Positions 47,461 through 57,109 are shown, counted from the first letter of the stretch. The stretch is 64,000 nucleotides of DNA from Microvirga sp. VF16 (GCF_016864375.1 NZ_CP069355.1:434001-498000); one strand, 5' to 3'. Notes: generated by a model not told the origin, from the sequence alone. A program made the numbers and translations.

Positions 47461-47547
47461 TATAATGAACAGGCGGTTTGCGATCAATTGCCTGAATGAC
47501 GCGGGTGCACGATGTTGGCTTTAATCATCCCACATTAGGAGGTCTCG
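47459..47547 (+). promoter_or_regulatory. Leader block shared with the capA gene at 59.3 kb
   Basis: ATTATAATGAAC, then CAATTGC 14 bases later, then TCATCCCACA, then a GGAGG ribosome site occur in the same order before capA (59211-59291). TCATCCCACA is at 47525-47534 here and GGAGG at 47538-47542, 5 bases before the ATG. Confidence 0.6.
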
Positions 47548-48846
47548 ATGACATCGCGTCTTGAAGCGCTGAAAGGCAAATTTACCCAAATCAAGCAACC
47601 CTCTCGGGATGCCGTCTCCGATACGGCCCCGGTCGAGAAAACCGTCAAGGACATCATCGCGAACGTTCGCGAGCGTGGGGACGCTGCGGTTCGCGAATAC
47701 TCGCTTGCCTTCGACAAGGCTGATGTCATCACCTTCGAAGTCACCGAGCAAGAGAAGCAGAAGGCTGTCGCCGATCTCGATCCGCAGACGCGCGAAGACA
47801 CCGAGTTTGCCATCGCCAACGTACGCCGCTTTGCAGAGGCCCAATTGGGCACCATCCTGCCGCTCGAGATCGAGAGCCTCCCTGGCCTTCACCTCGGTCA
47901 CCGGGTCATCCCGATTGAGACGGTCGGCTGCTATGTGCCGGGTGGCCGCTACCCGCTCCTGTCGGCGCCAGTCATGACCATCGTACCGGCCAAGGTCGCA
48001 GGCTGTGACCAGGTCATCGCCTGCCTTCCGCCCAATGCACATCCTGCCATGATCGCAGGCTGCCATCTTGCCGGCGCCGACCGCATCTTCCGGGTTGGGG
48101 GAGCCCAGGCAATCGCTGCCATGGCGTACGGTACCGAGACCATCCCAGCGGTCGACAAGATTGTCGGTCCGGGGAACGCCTTCGTCAACGAAGCAAAGCG
48201 CCAGGTGTTCGGCCAGGTTGGCATCGACCAGCTGGCCGGCCCCAGCGAAATCTTTATCGTTGCCGACGAGACCGGAAAGGCAGCCACAATCGCGACCGAC
48301 CTCCTCGCACAGGCCGAGCACGACGTCCGCACCCGCGTTGGCGTCGTAACAACGGACCGCAAGCTCGCTGAAGACGTTCTTCAGGAAGTCGAAAAGCAGT
48401 TGGAAGACCTGCCGACGGCTCCGGTAGCCGGGGCCGCCTGGAAGGATTACGGCGAGATCACTGTCGTCGAAGACGAAGCCACCATGATCGCGTATGCCGA
48501 TTACATCGCAACCGAACATCTGCAGATCCATACGCGCGATCCGCACGCAACCGCTAAAAAGATCAGGAACTATGGTTCGCTCTTCATCGGCGAGCTGGCG
48601 AGCGTGGTCTACTCGGACAAGTGCTGCGGAACGAACCACACGCTGCCGACCATGGCCGCGGGCCGGTACACCGGCGGTCTATGGGTCGGCTCCTACGTCA
48701 AAATCGCCACGCATCAGTGGCTAGACGAGCGCGGTGTTGCTGCTGTGGCACCGGCCGCAGTCCGTCAAAGCGCAACTGAACAACTCGAAGGTCATCGTCG
48801 CGCTGCGGCTCTGCGTCTGAGCCCCCGACAACTCGCCGCTGAGTGA
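47548..48846 (+). CDS. Histidinol-dehydrogenase-family oxidoreductase (HisD or sulfopropanediol dehydrogenase-like)
   Basis: 432 residues, full HisD fold. CYVPGGRYPLLSAPVMT, KIVGPGNAFVNEAKR, QLAGPSEIFIVAD, DLLAQAEHD and GTNHTLPT are family motifs with the catalytic Glu/His and Zn ligands. No his operon is near, the gene is divergent from an XRE-cupin regulator, and strong similarity is recalled to rhizobial HisD paralogues (HpsN-like, which oxidise 2,3-dihydroxypropane-1-sulfonate). I therefore favour a catabolic dehydrogenase rather than histidine synthesis (inference). ATG 47548 has GGAGG 5 bases upstream. Confidence 0.85.
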   Translation: MTSRLEALKGKFTQIKQPSRDAVSDTAPVEKTVKDIIANVRERGDAAVREYSLAFDKADVITFEVTEQEKQKAVADLDPQTREDTEFAIANVRRFAEAQLGTILPLEIESLPGLHLGHRVIPIETVGCYVPGGRYPLLSAPVMTIVPAKVAGCDQVIACLPPNAHPAMIAGCHLAGADRIFRVGGAQAIAAMAYGTETIPAVDKIVGPGNAFVNEAKRQVFGQVGIDQLAGPSEIFIVADETGKAATIATDLLAQAEHDVRTRVGVVTTDRKLAEDVLQEVEKQLEDLPTAPVAGAAWKDYGEITVVEDEATMIAYADYIATEHLQIHTRDPHATAKKIRNYGSLFIGELASVVYSDKCCGTNHTLPTMAAGRYTGGLWVGSYVKIATHQWLDERGVAAVAPAAVRQSATEQLEGHRRAAALRLSPRQLAAE

Positions 48847-48874
48847 TCTGTTTCATTCTAAGGAGCTGCTGCGA

Positions 48875-48906
48875 AAAGGGCCGTTGAGGGATGTTCTCGG
48901 CCCTTT
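48875..48906 (+). terminator. Terminator after the HisD-family gene
   Basis: AAAGGGCCG (48875-48883) pairs with CGGCCCTTT (48898-48906), loop 14 bases, 28 bases after the stop codon. A short T-run follows on either strand, so it may act in both directions. Confidence 0.65.
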
Positions 48907-49042
48907 CTTCACGCCATCCAGCGCAATTTGGGATGTCAACAGAATGCATCGATGGGGAAGACGCATTTAGCACTTGTTTCCATTGTCGTGACACAGCGGT
49001 CCAAAACTGCGAACGCCCGCTTTGGTTTGAATCGACTAAACG

Positions 49043-50248
49043 ATGTCAACAGATTTCAATGCTGAACTCCACGCACGTCCATCCATCTATTTCTCTGGCC
49101 CTGCATTGGTCGAGCATGTCGCCCTGATGCCTGCTTATGGGACCGGCAAACAGCAAGGCGGCTCCATATCCTTCGATCAGAACGATACGGAGCGGGTAGA
49201 GACCCGTGTCGAGTATCATACGGAGTTTGTCACCGTCACACGCGTGACATTGTTGACCGAAGCAGCTGAGCGATGGCCGCAGCCGACTTTGTCCTTATCC
49301 GCGATTGCCGAGTTGCTCGGCATGTCCTCTCCGACCCTCATCTGCCAGGTCAGCATCCTCGTGATAGGTGAGGCCCCTGAGGACCTTGGCGACACATTGT
49401 CGAGGTTCGGATTTGCCGACACTGCGGCGTCGTCGATCGGGGCAGCAGCCGGGCAGGTGTGTTCCGACTTTCGGGTTCGGCCGAGCGGGTGGAGTCACAT
49501 CCTGCTGTTCAACAAGAACCTCAATGCCTATCGGCTCGGCCGGATGGTCCGCAGGATCTACGAGATCGAAACCTACCGTTCGATGGCATTGCTCAGCCTT
49601 CCGCTGGCGCGCAACCTAACTCCGCGACTGGCGGAGTTCGAGGCGAGCCTCGGAGAACTGGCTGGCCGCAATCAATCGACACCAGCAGCTCAGCACAAAA
49701 GCCTTCTCAACGAGATCTCGGAGCTTTCCGCCGCCGTCATCTCCGCTTCGGCCGAAACCCGCAGCCGGTTCGGCGCCACTGCGGCCTATGCGAAGATCGT
49801 CGAGGAGCGGATCAGTGAACTCCGTGAGGCGCATGTGCCGGGCTTCCAGAGGTTTGGCGTGTTCGTGACCAGGCGGTTCAAGCCGGCGGTCCGGACGTGC
49901 GAGGCGGCATCTGTCCGGCTCGAGCAATTGTCACACGCCACCATGCATCTTCTCAATCTTCTTCAAACTCGCATCCAGGTGGAGATTGAATTCCAGAATG
50001 CGGCTCAAATCCAGGCGATGGCGGAAAGGGCCGCGACACAGGTCAAAATCCAACGCGCAGTGGAAGGTTTCTCGATCATCGCCATCAGCTACTATCTGAT
50101 TGGTCTCATAAAGACGAGCTTCGAAGCTACTCAGCATGCCGGTGTGCACGTTAGTCCCTTCCTCATGCTCGGCTCAATACCATTGGTCATGGGAACGGTG
50201 ACTATCGCTGTGCTTCGCGTAAAGCACGCGCTCACAGCGCACGTGTAG
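49043..50248 (+). CDS. DUF3422-family membrane protein
   Basis: 401 residues. It begins with the family start NAELHARPSIYFSGPALVEHVAL, with central RMVRRIYEIETYRSMALLSLPLAR and a long helical region (about 190-320) with coiled-coil potential. Two membrane segments lie near the C-terminus (FSIIAISYYLIGLI and FLMLGSIPLVMGTVTIAVL). Function is unknown; homologues are predicted inner-membrane proteins of proteobacteria. It is followed by a small gene and panC2. Confidence 0.87.
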   Translation: MSTDFNAELHARPSIYFSGPALVEHVALMPAYGTGKQQGGSISFDQNDTERVETRVEYHTEFVTVTRVTLLTEAAERWPQPTLSLSAIAELLGMSSPTLICQVSILVIGEAPEDLGDTLSRFGFADTAASSIGAAAGQVCSDFRVRPSGWSHILLFNKNLNAYRLGRMVRRIYEIETYRSMALLSLPLARNLTPRLAEFEASLGELAGRNQSTPAAQHKSLLNEISELSAAVISASAETRSRFGATAAYAKIVEERISELREAHVPGFQRFGVFVTRRFKPAVRTCEAASVRLEQLSHATMHLLNLLQTRIQVEIEFQNAAQIQAMAERAATQVKIQRAVEGFSIIAISYYLIGLIKTSFEATQHAGVHVSPFLMLGSIPLVMGTVTIAVLRVKHALTAHV

Positions 50249-50295
50249 AGGGGACCGGTTTATTCGGGCCGACAAGTTCAGAGGAGCAATTCGTG

Positions 50296-50556
50296 ATGAC
50301 AAGTAGTTCCAAAAGATTCAACGAGAACGACGAGATCTTGAAATACTACCGGACGATTGGAATACGAGCCGTCGCCGCAGCTTGCAACGTTGCGGCACCC
50401 CGCCAAGCCCAAAAGGCGCCTTCGGTTGTACGCGCTGTCGATGAAAATAAGGTAAATGGGCCACAGACTAGTAGTAGTTTTGAACACCTCTCAGCGCCAG
50501 AACGGGGCCGCGAGTCAAGAGATCCTACGTGGGCTGCCGGCGGAGTGCCCGTATGA
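50296..50556 (+). CDS. Small protein of unknown function, coupled to panC2
   Basis: 86 residues (MTSSSKRFNENDEILKYYRTIG and on). GAGGAG lies 9 bases before ATG 50296; a GTG at 50293 is also possible. Its TGA overlaps the panC2 ATG. It has no family that I recognise, no signal peptide and no membrane segment. The good ribosome site and the overlap support a real gene, but it may be a decayed leader. Confidence 0.4.
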   Translation: MTSSSKRFNENDEILKYYRTIGIRAVAAACNVAAPRQAQKAPSVVRAVDENKVNGPQTSSSFEHLSAPERGRESRDPTWAAGGVPV

Positions 50557-51391
50557 ACACACCTCTCGCCCGCACAGTCGAAGAATTGCGCAAGACCATC
50601 GGGCGCGTGGCGATCGTACCCACTTTGGGCGCCCAGAATGAGTGCCATCTGAGCATTGTCCGCGCGGCGCTAGCCCGATCGCAATGCTTTATGGTTACGC
50701 TGTTCGTTAATCCGAAGCAATTCGACAATGAAGGCGACCTTGCCGCCTATCCTCGGACCTTCGACGAGGACTTGACCAAACTCGCTTCTCTTGGTGTGCA
50801 TTTGGTCTACGCGTCCGACATCAGGGAAATGTATCCAGACGGGTTCTTTACGACCGTTTCCGTCAGCGGCGTATCTCACGGACTCTGCGGCACTCATCGA
50901 CTTGGGCATTTCGACGGTGTCGTGACCGTTGTTACGAAACTCTTCCTGCAGACCGGGCGGATATTGCGTTTTTCGGAGAAAAGGATTTTCAGCAGTTGCA
51001 GGTGGTGCGCCGCTTGGTACGCGACCTTGATCTTCCGATCGAGATTGCCGGCTGCCCCACTGTGCGTGAGACCGACGCCCTAGCGATGCCGTCGCGGAAT
51101 GCGTGTCTGTCGACGACTGAGCGGCAAATCGCACCGCTACTGGCCACTGTGCTTTCCGAGACGGCCCGCCAATTGGCCGGTCACGTTCTGCCCGAAGATG
51201 CTATCTCCAAAGCCAAAAGCAAACTTCTCGGCGCTGGATTTCGCAATATTGAGTATCTGGAACTGCGGTACGAAGATGACCTCACACCCCTTGCAACGCT
51301 TAACCGGCCCGTTCGCCTTCTCGCGGCACTCTGGCTCGGACAAACACGTCTCATCGACAACGTCCCTCTTCGACCTCTCTCAGTAGACTAA
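50553..51391 (+). pseudogene. panC: Second pantothenate synthetase gene, frameshifted
   Basis: The first frame covers the N-terminal half (VEELRKTIGRVAIVPTLG, FVNPKQFDNEGDLAAYPR, GHFDGVVTVVTKLFLQT). At GACCGGGCGG (50951-50960) one G of a GGGG run seems lost. The other frame resumes DIAFFGEKDFQQLQVV and runs to 51391. The ATP-binding LHEGH-type motif is also degraded, reading GAQNECH, so the copy is doubly disabled. No panB is adjacent. Plasmid-borne panCB copies are known in rhizobia. Confidence 0.87.
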
Positions 51392-51647
51392 GACGCGGTA
51401 TCATCGACGGGCGGCGCTTCCTGACGTGACGGCCGCTGGCGCCGGGACGATTTCTTCTGTTCGCGGCCAACGGCAGCGCGAACGTCAAGGCTCATCAGCA
51501 TCTCAACCGATGTACTAGCCGGTCGATCGGTCTTCTCGAAGACCGATTCTTTGACAGCGTTGGCGCCGCGGCCGCGATCTTCGCCGGAATATTCGCAATG
51601 CGCTTTGCGATGAATGGCAATGCTGTCTTTGCGAGCCCCGAGGGACA

Positions 51648-51836
51648 GACGAACTCGCAAAGGGCGGGTCCCATATCTTCATCGTGCTTGATCTGAAAGT
51701 GCTGGAGGCACATCCTGATCTCGCTCGCGTCGTGATCGGCGCATTCCTGAACGCGCCCTACAAGCGCAAAGGCAAGTCCGCGGGCCGGACACTCTTCCTA
51801 CTCGACGAGGTAGCGCGTCTCGGTTTGGTTCGGAGA
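51648..51836 (+). pseudogene. Fragment of a VirD4/TraG type IV coupling protein
   Basis: The fragment reads DELAKGGSHIFIVLDLKVLE, then ARVVIGAFLNAPYKRKGKSAGRTLFLLDEVARLG with the Walker B Asp-Glu pair, matching the ATPase of conjugative coupling proteins. It breaks off at the group II intron (51837), and no matching downstream piece exists on the other side. It implies plasmid or ICE ancestry for this stretch. Confidence 0.75.
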
Positions 51837-53786
51837 GTGTTGCGCCTTGCAAGCGCGTTGAGTCCAGTCGCCTGAGATGGCGGCCGCGGTAAAGCCTAGC
51901 AAGCAGCCGCGTACCGAGTCTTGCGTGGCGCCCGGTAACGGGCGTTGCGAAGCGTAGACAGGGAGGTTGTAGGCCGGAATGAAAGTGAACGGAAAGATAG
52001 CCCCGAAATCGAACGTGATCGGAGTAGCCGACCCTATCTCTCTAAGGGGAAGGCGGAATCGCGGGCCGCGCCAGCGCGAGTGGTCCGAGGTGCTCCCGGG
52101 GTTCGTACCGCCAGCATGCAACCAAAGGAACCAACGGGAACAAGGGAGATCCATCCGGTTCAAGCGCAAGCTTGTAGGACCTGACAAGCCGAGGAGGTGA
52201 GGAAGGTCCGATGATCGGGTGGAAGTCAGACTGACTGATAGTACTCCGAGGACGGGAGAGCCGGCCACATGGGGAAGCGGTCAGCGGCAGTTGAAATGTT
52301 CTTGGGCAACATGGGCTCCATTCAACGGGAGTCACAGCCTTCTATTCAAAGAGAAGATGAGCTGACCATGGAAACAGAACTTGAACGTATAGCAGCGAAA
52401 GCTCGGTGTGAGCCGAAACTCCGCTTTACGTCGCTTGCCCATCATATCACGCGCGACCGGGTGCAGAGGAATCTGGTGAGGATTCCGCAGCGCTCGGCCG
52501 CCGGGGTGGATGGTCAGACGGCGACAGCGGCGAAGGAAAGCTTTGAAGGATGGATCGAGCCGATGCTCCAATCCATTCACCGCCAGGGATATCGCGCGCC
52601 GGCAGTCCGGCGCGTTTACATCCCCAAGCCCGGCAAGACGGAGAAGCGCCCCCTGGGCGTGCCAACGATCTCGGACCGGGCCCTCCAGCGCAGTGCAGCC
52701 GAGGTGCTGTCCGCCATCTACGAGCAGGACTTCTTGCCCTGTTCGTTCGGCGGGCGGCCTGGGTTGAGTGCTCATCATGCCCTGGCGACCCTCACCGAGG
52801 TCATCGCAGGTGGCAAGATCAGTTGGGTGCTGGAGGCGGACCTGAAGAACTTTTTCGGGAGTCTGTCCCATGAGTGGATGCTCCGGTTCGTCGAACATCG
52901 AGTCGGGGATCCGCGCCTGATCAGCTTGATCCGGCGCTGGTTGAAGGCGGGCGTCCTGGAAGATGGAGCGGTCCATCCAAGCGACGAAGGCACTCCACAA
53001 GGTGGGTCGATCAGTGTGCTGTTGAGCAATCTCTACCTGCACTATGTGCTTGACCTCTGGTTCGAGCGCGCGGTGAGGGTCCGGTTGCGGGGCGAAGCCC
53101 GGCTGGTACGCTATATCGACGATTTTGTGATCTGCTTCCAATATCGCGAAGATGCCCTCCGCGTTCAGGAAGCCCTACATCAGCGGCTGGGGAAGTTTGG
53201 CCTCAGCCTGGAGCCGAACAAGACCAAACTGGTCGAGTTCGGTCGATTTGCGCAGAGAGATGCGCGTCGGAACGGCAGACGACGCCCGGAAACCATCTAC
53301 TTCCTGGGTCTGACGCTGTACTGCACGCGCAACCAAAAAGGCAACTTCAAGGTTGGGATGCGCACGGAGAAATCTCGTCTGCGGCGCAGCCTTATCTCTC
53401 TGCGAGACCTCATGCGAGAAATCCGTCATTACGGGATTAAGGACCAGGCTGGCGCGATCAACGCCGTCCTGCGCGGCCATTATGCCTACTATGGGATTGC
53501 TGGAAATCTCCGGTCCCTGATGAAGGTGTATCGGGTTGTGGAGCGATACTGGTTCAAGATGTTGCGTAGCCGCAGCCGGGATGGCGGAGGCCTCACTTGG
53601 GATGCCTTCAATCGGATCAAAGAATGGGCTCCGCTACTGCGACCTAAACTGCGGCTTCCTTTCGGGAAGTTGCAGGCACTCGCAGTGCTGTGAATCGACT
53701 GCCGAAGAGCGTTGGTGCGGGAAATTCGCACGCCACGTTCTGTGGGAACCGGGGGCGGGTGACCGCCTCCGGTGACCCGGTGACAC
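51837..53786 (+). mobile_element. Group II intron with its reverse transcriptase gene
   Basis: The 5' ribozyme part (51837-52268) ends with the recognisable GGAAGTCAGACTGACTGATA and CCGAGGACGGGAGAGCCGG regions of domain I-IV. The RT gene lies in domain IV. Domain V is the 34-base hairpin at 53707-53740 (starts GAGCGTTGG, with the catalytic AGC and a GAAA-type bulge). Domain VI (53741-53784) ends in an AC dinucleotide at 53785-53786 and has a bulged A for branching. The 5' end lacks the usual GUGYG, so the exact start is uncertain by a few bases. Confidence 0.85.
52269..53693 (+). CDS. ltrA: Group II intron reverse transcriptase/maturase
   Basis: 474 residues (start uncertain; an ATG at 52368 is an alternative). 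RT motifs in order are SAAGVDGQT, RRVYIPKPGKTEKRPLGVPT, FLPCSFGGRPG, LEADLKNFFGSLSHEWML, EGTPQGGSISVLLSNLYLHY, the catalytic YIDD in RLVRYIDDFVIC, and IYFLGLTLYC. The maturase X domain follows (GAINAVLRGHYAYYGIAGN). No C-terminal HNH endonuclease is present. All catalytic residues are intact, so the intron could be active. Confidence 0.93.
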   Translation: MGKRSAAVEMFLGNMGSIQRESQPSIQREDELTMETELERIAAKARCEPKLRFTSLAHHITRDRVQRNLVRIPQRSAAGVDGQTATAAKESFEGWIEPMLQSIHRQGYRAPAVRRVYIPKPGKTEKRPLGVPTISDRALQRSAAEVLSAIYEQDFLPCSFGGRPGLSAHHALATLTEVIAGGKISWVLEADLKNFFGSLSHEWMLRFVEHRVGDPRLISLIRRWLKAGVLEDGAVHPSDEGTPQGGSISVLLSNLYLHYVLDLWFERAVRVRLRGEARLVRYIDDFVICFQYREDALRVQEALHQRLGKFGLSLEPNKTKLVEFGRFAQRDARRNGRRRPETIYFLGLTLYCTRNQKGNFKVGMRTEKSRLRRSLISLRDLMREIRHYGIKDQAGAINAVLRGHYAYYGIAGNLRSLMKVYRVVERYWFKMLRSRSRDGGGLTWDAFNRIKEWAPLLRPKLRLPFGKLQALAVL

Positions 53787-54060
53787 GAAGGCCTGCGTAA
53801 AGCCTTCTTTATACTTCCGTGAGAGGGAGATACCGTGAAGCCGGGTAACACGTCGCGTCGGCGTCAAAATCGTCCAGCAGCCTGACCGCAGTACTTGATC
53901 CGCAAAGCGAATGTCTTTTCCACACATTGGGTAATCGCGGAGCGAGTCGCCCTCGGGCCAGACGGTCAGTGCATTGAAGAGCGGGTGGTTGTTCCCCGAT
54001 AAGATGGAAAGACGGGCTCTCGACTGGACGCCGGGCCCAAGCATCGAATGGAGAACAACC
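53787..54060. other. Region between the intron and the IS110 fragment
   Basis: It starts with GAAGGCctgcgtaaaGCCTTCTTT (53787-53809), a terminator-like hairpin with a short T-run. The following 200 bases have no recognisable gene; they do not continue the TraG frame found on the intron's other side. GGTTGTTC and GAACAACC (about 53986 and 54053) form an inverted pair just before the IS110 start codon and could belong to that element's non-coding end. Confidence 0.45.
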
Positions 54061-54657
54061 ATGGGTGAGTATATCGGTCTTAAGGTGTCGTTGAAAGAGA
54101 CGGCGATCTCGGTGCGCCGGGATGGCAAAAGGATCTGGCGCGGCAGATGCCCCTCGGATTCGAGCCTGATCGCGGAGATCGTCCGCAAGCGTGCGTCCGA
54201 GCCTAAGCGGGTGGTGTTCGAGACCGGGCCTTTGTCGGTGTGGTTCTATCATGTGCTGAGCGCTGAAGGGCTGCCGGCGATCTGCATTGATGCGCGCCAT
54301 GCCAAGGCCGCCCTCGACATGGCGCCGAACAAAACTGACGCTAATGATGCCGATGGCCTGGCCCATCTGGCCGAGGTCGGCTTCTACCGCGCGGTGCGGG
54401 TGAAGGGCTATGACAGCATGCTGATCCGCACACTGGTGGCCGCGCGGGCCCGATTGGTCCAGATCACGACCGAGCTGTCGAACCAGATCCGCGGGCTCAT
54501 GAAGACGTTCGGGTTGGTCGTTCCTCGCGGCAAAGGCGGCACGTTCGAAGCCGAAGTCCAGCGCCTGCTGGCTGGTCAAGACGAACTTGCCCGGATCATC
54601 CTGCCGATGCTGGAGGCCTGGCGCAGCGTGCGCAGCCGGGTTAGACGACAGAGTTGA
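54061..54657 (+). pseudogene. IS110-family transposase, truncated, first catalytic Asp changed
   Basis: 198 residues of the DEDD domain (GEYIGLKVSLKET, FETGPLSVWFYH, APNKTDANDADGLAHL, VRTLVAARARL-type region). The usual first catalytic Asp in GLDVS is Lys here, and the C-terminal half with the conserved Ser region is missing after about 54640. Inactive on two counts. Confidence 0.85.
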
Positions 54658-54900
54658 ATAGTGAGGTGGAAACCATCCCTGCCCGCTAAGGTAGGTAGGT
54701 TACGATTGGAGCGGTCCCTGGCGGGCGCCTAAGGAACCTACCATGCAGCCTAAATCTTCTCATCCAGCCTGCTCAGCGGCGAGCTGCATTGCGTAATGCG
54801 GTGTTGGGCTGGACCCGCTCGCAAAACATTAGCGAGCGGGTTTTGGTTTGCTCACGCGGCTGGTGCGGCCGCATAAAATCCCGACGTGGATCGTCCGCAG

Positions 54901-56097
54901 TCAGGTCAAGCTGAGCGGCGTGGCCGACAGCCGCTCGCAGCCGGTTCCGGTAACGACAAACGGCTCGCCCAAGCACAACTCCGTCGTCACATCGCCATCT
55001 TTGACAGCCCAATAAGAAACTAGGAAGAAAGTCATGTTTCGTTCAAACACATGGCGGTCGCTTTCCATGATGCGCAGGGTGTCGAGCCAAGTGGGAGGGT
55101 AACCAAGCCCCGTTCCGTAGCCACTATGGATTCCCGGCTTGTACAGCTCAAACTGCTTGAGGACGCGATTGATCTCACGCGCCGCGTCTGCCGTAGAAGC
55201 GCCCGGTCGTATCATAGAAATGGCTGCTTTTTGAGCTTGGACAAGCTCGTCGAACGTCTTTTGAACTTTTGTCGTCGGCTCGCCACCAACCCACCGTGTC
55301 TGTACACCGACTGCATGATATCTGTAGCGTGAACCGCCGGGTTCGATACACACTGCCTCATTCGGCAGTATCCGGCGATCCACGGCGTGGCCATGGGTCC
55401 ATGAAGGCAAGCGGGGTCCGCTAGCGAAAGGAGGAACGATGGCTGGGACGTGACCGCCCGCCCTGAACATGCCGGTGAGCGCTGCAGCAAGAACTTCCGT
55501 TTCAAGCACACCCGGACGCAGAGCCTCGAACGCGCCTGCGTAAGCGGCATCGAGTACTTTTCCCGCTTGCCGCATGTAGACCACTTCAGCGTCTGATTTG
55601 CGGATTCTCAGTTCAGTTATCAGTTCAGAAGCGTCCACCAACGAAGGCAACGCCTCGTTCAGCCGTTTATGGTAGAAGGGCAAAAGAGCGTGCGTTTTTA
55701 GCTCAATACCGATGCGCTTACGGTCCCCTAAGACGCCCCGTTCCCGAAGCAAATCAACTGTCATCGCAATCGGGTCGTTCGCTGAATCGTCTTTCCACGT
55801 GCGAACATCCTTAACGTATGGCAGTCCCCGGACCATATGTTCATCGGCGGTACGAACAAATACCGTAATCTCTGGACTATCGGCAGTTAGGATTGCAGTC
55901 TGGTAGATCCAGTAGCCTGTCTGCTCGTAACCAAAGAGGTAAAACATGCTTTCTTGATGAAATATCAGGAGAGCGTCGAGGTTCTCCTCGACTAACCGCT
56001 TGCGCACGGCATCAATCCGCTGCCTGTACTCGCCATTCGTGAACGGCAGCGGCATTCCGATTATCGATGACGTCTCTTCCGGTGCAAGTGTTGTCAT
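54901..56097 (-). CDS. M24-family hydrolase (creatinase / ectoine-hydrolase-like), non-metallo
   Basis: 398 residues. ATG 56097 has GGAGAA 4 bases upstream; a longer frame to 56223 is less likely. The N-terminal creatinase domain (about 20-165) precedes the pita-bread catalytic domain with GHAVDRRILPNEAVCIEPGG. The two Asp metal ligands of aminopeptidase members are missing (the segment reads SRYRYHAVGVQTRW), as in creatinase and ectoine hydrolase. It is oriented with a truncated ABC binding-protein gene 1 kb upstream, suggesting that both once formed an uptake and hydrolysis operon (inference). Confidence 0.85.
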   Translation of the reverse strand: MTTLAPEETSSIIGMPLPFTNGEYRQRIDAVRKRLVEENLDALLIFHQESMFYLFGYEQTGYWIYQTAILTADSPEITVFVRTADEHMVRGLPYVKDVRTWKDDSANDPIAMTVDLLRERGVLGDRKRIGIELKTHALLPFYHKRLNEALPSLVDASELITELRIRKSDAEVVYMRQAGKVLDAAYAGAFEALRPGVLETEVLAAALTGMFRAGGHVPAIVPPFASGPRLPSWTHGHAVDRRILPNEAVCIEPGGSRYRYHAVGVQTRWVGGEPTTKVQKTFDELVQAQKAAISMIRPGASTADAAREINRVLKQFELYKPGIHSGYGTGLGYPPTWLDTLRIMESDRHVFERNMTFFLVSYWAVKDGDVTTELCLGEPFVVTGTGCERLSATPLSLT

Positions 56098-56403
56098 TGA
56101 GTTCTCCAACAGTAGACTATAAACTCCAGTTCCTCGCGCTCGAGAAAATGCAAGATGATGAGACGATAGGGGGTCCTCCGCCAATGGGAAAGCTAGCCGG
56201 CACTCGCCGGTGATAATAATCACCGCGCATGACTCTTATGTCGGAGCATGGCACTGCATTGGCGTAGGGAGCGCAGAGGGGTTCTGGCGTCGCGTTGACG
56301 AAGGAGCCTGTCAATTTTTCCACAAAACCATATTCGACCTGTGAGAAAATCCTCTATGGCTTAACTGTGCTAGAATAGCGGAGCTCTGTTAGGGAGCTCG
56401 GCG
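56098..56403. other. Upstream region of the M24 gene
   Basis: 306 bases with no supported gene. It should include the M24 promoter unless the gene was read from the disrupted upstream operon. The IS1182 fragment begins near its right edge, and AGGGAGCTCGGCG lies just before the first transposase codons. Confidence 0.4.
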
Positions 56404-57109
56404 ATGGAACTCGGCGGACAGCATTCTTCGAATGAGGTGATCTCGGCCCCGTCAAGCGCGTTCGGCTGGTGCGCGCGGATCGCCGCCAACTGTGCTGGAC
56501 CATGCTGGATGTCGAGCGACTGGTCGACGAGGATCATCCCGTGCGGGCGATCTGGGAGCTGGCAGGCCGGCTTGATCTGTCAGCCTTTGTGGACCGGATC
56601 GGCTCGCTTGAAGGTGGTGCGGGGCGCCCCGCCTTTGATCCGCAGCTCCTGGTGAGCTTATGGATCTACGCCTACAGCCGCGGCATCGGCTCGGCGCGAG
56701 AGGTCGAGCGACGCTGCGAGCACGATCCCGGCTTTCGCTGGCTGACAGGGCTCCTGATCATCAATCATCATACCTTGTCCGACTTTCGCCTGGCCCATCA
56801 CGATGCCTTGGACGAGGTGTTCACGCAGGTGCTCGGGATCTTGAGTGCGGAGGGGCTGATTACCCTGCAGACTGTCATGCACGACGGCACGAAGATCACC
56901 GCGCAGGCCGGGCCGAGTTCGTTCAAGCAAGAGGAGCAGATCAGGAAGCATCTGGCTGCGGCTCGGGAGCATGTCGCGGCCATGGGTGATTCCCGCAACG
57001 AGGAGACACCCCGGCAGGCAGCCGCTCGCGAGCGAGCCCGGAGGGAGAGGGGCGAGCGGCTCGAGCAGGCCTTGGTCCATGTCCAGCAGATCAGCCAGGC
57101 CAACCCTTG
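56404..57109 (+). pseudogene. IS1182-family transposase, N-terminal part
   Basis: After an early frame change near 56450 it reads VRADRRQLCWTMLDVERLV, then AGRPAFDPQLLVSLWIYAYS, REVERRCEHDPGFRWL, INHHTLSDFR, and HDGTKITAQAG with the first catalytic Asp. It stops matching after HVQQISQAN, where the sequence changes abruptly to a reverse-strand ABC binding-protein gene. The rest of the catalytic domain is absent. Confidence 0.82.

Noticed and set aside
47548..48846. Assignment as histidine-biosynthetic hisD
   Set aside because: No other his gene is near and the context is catabolic; kept as HisD family without a biosynthetic claim.
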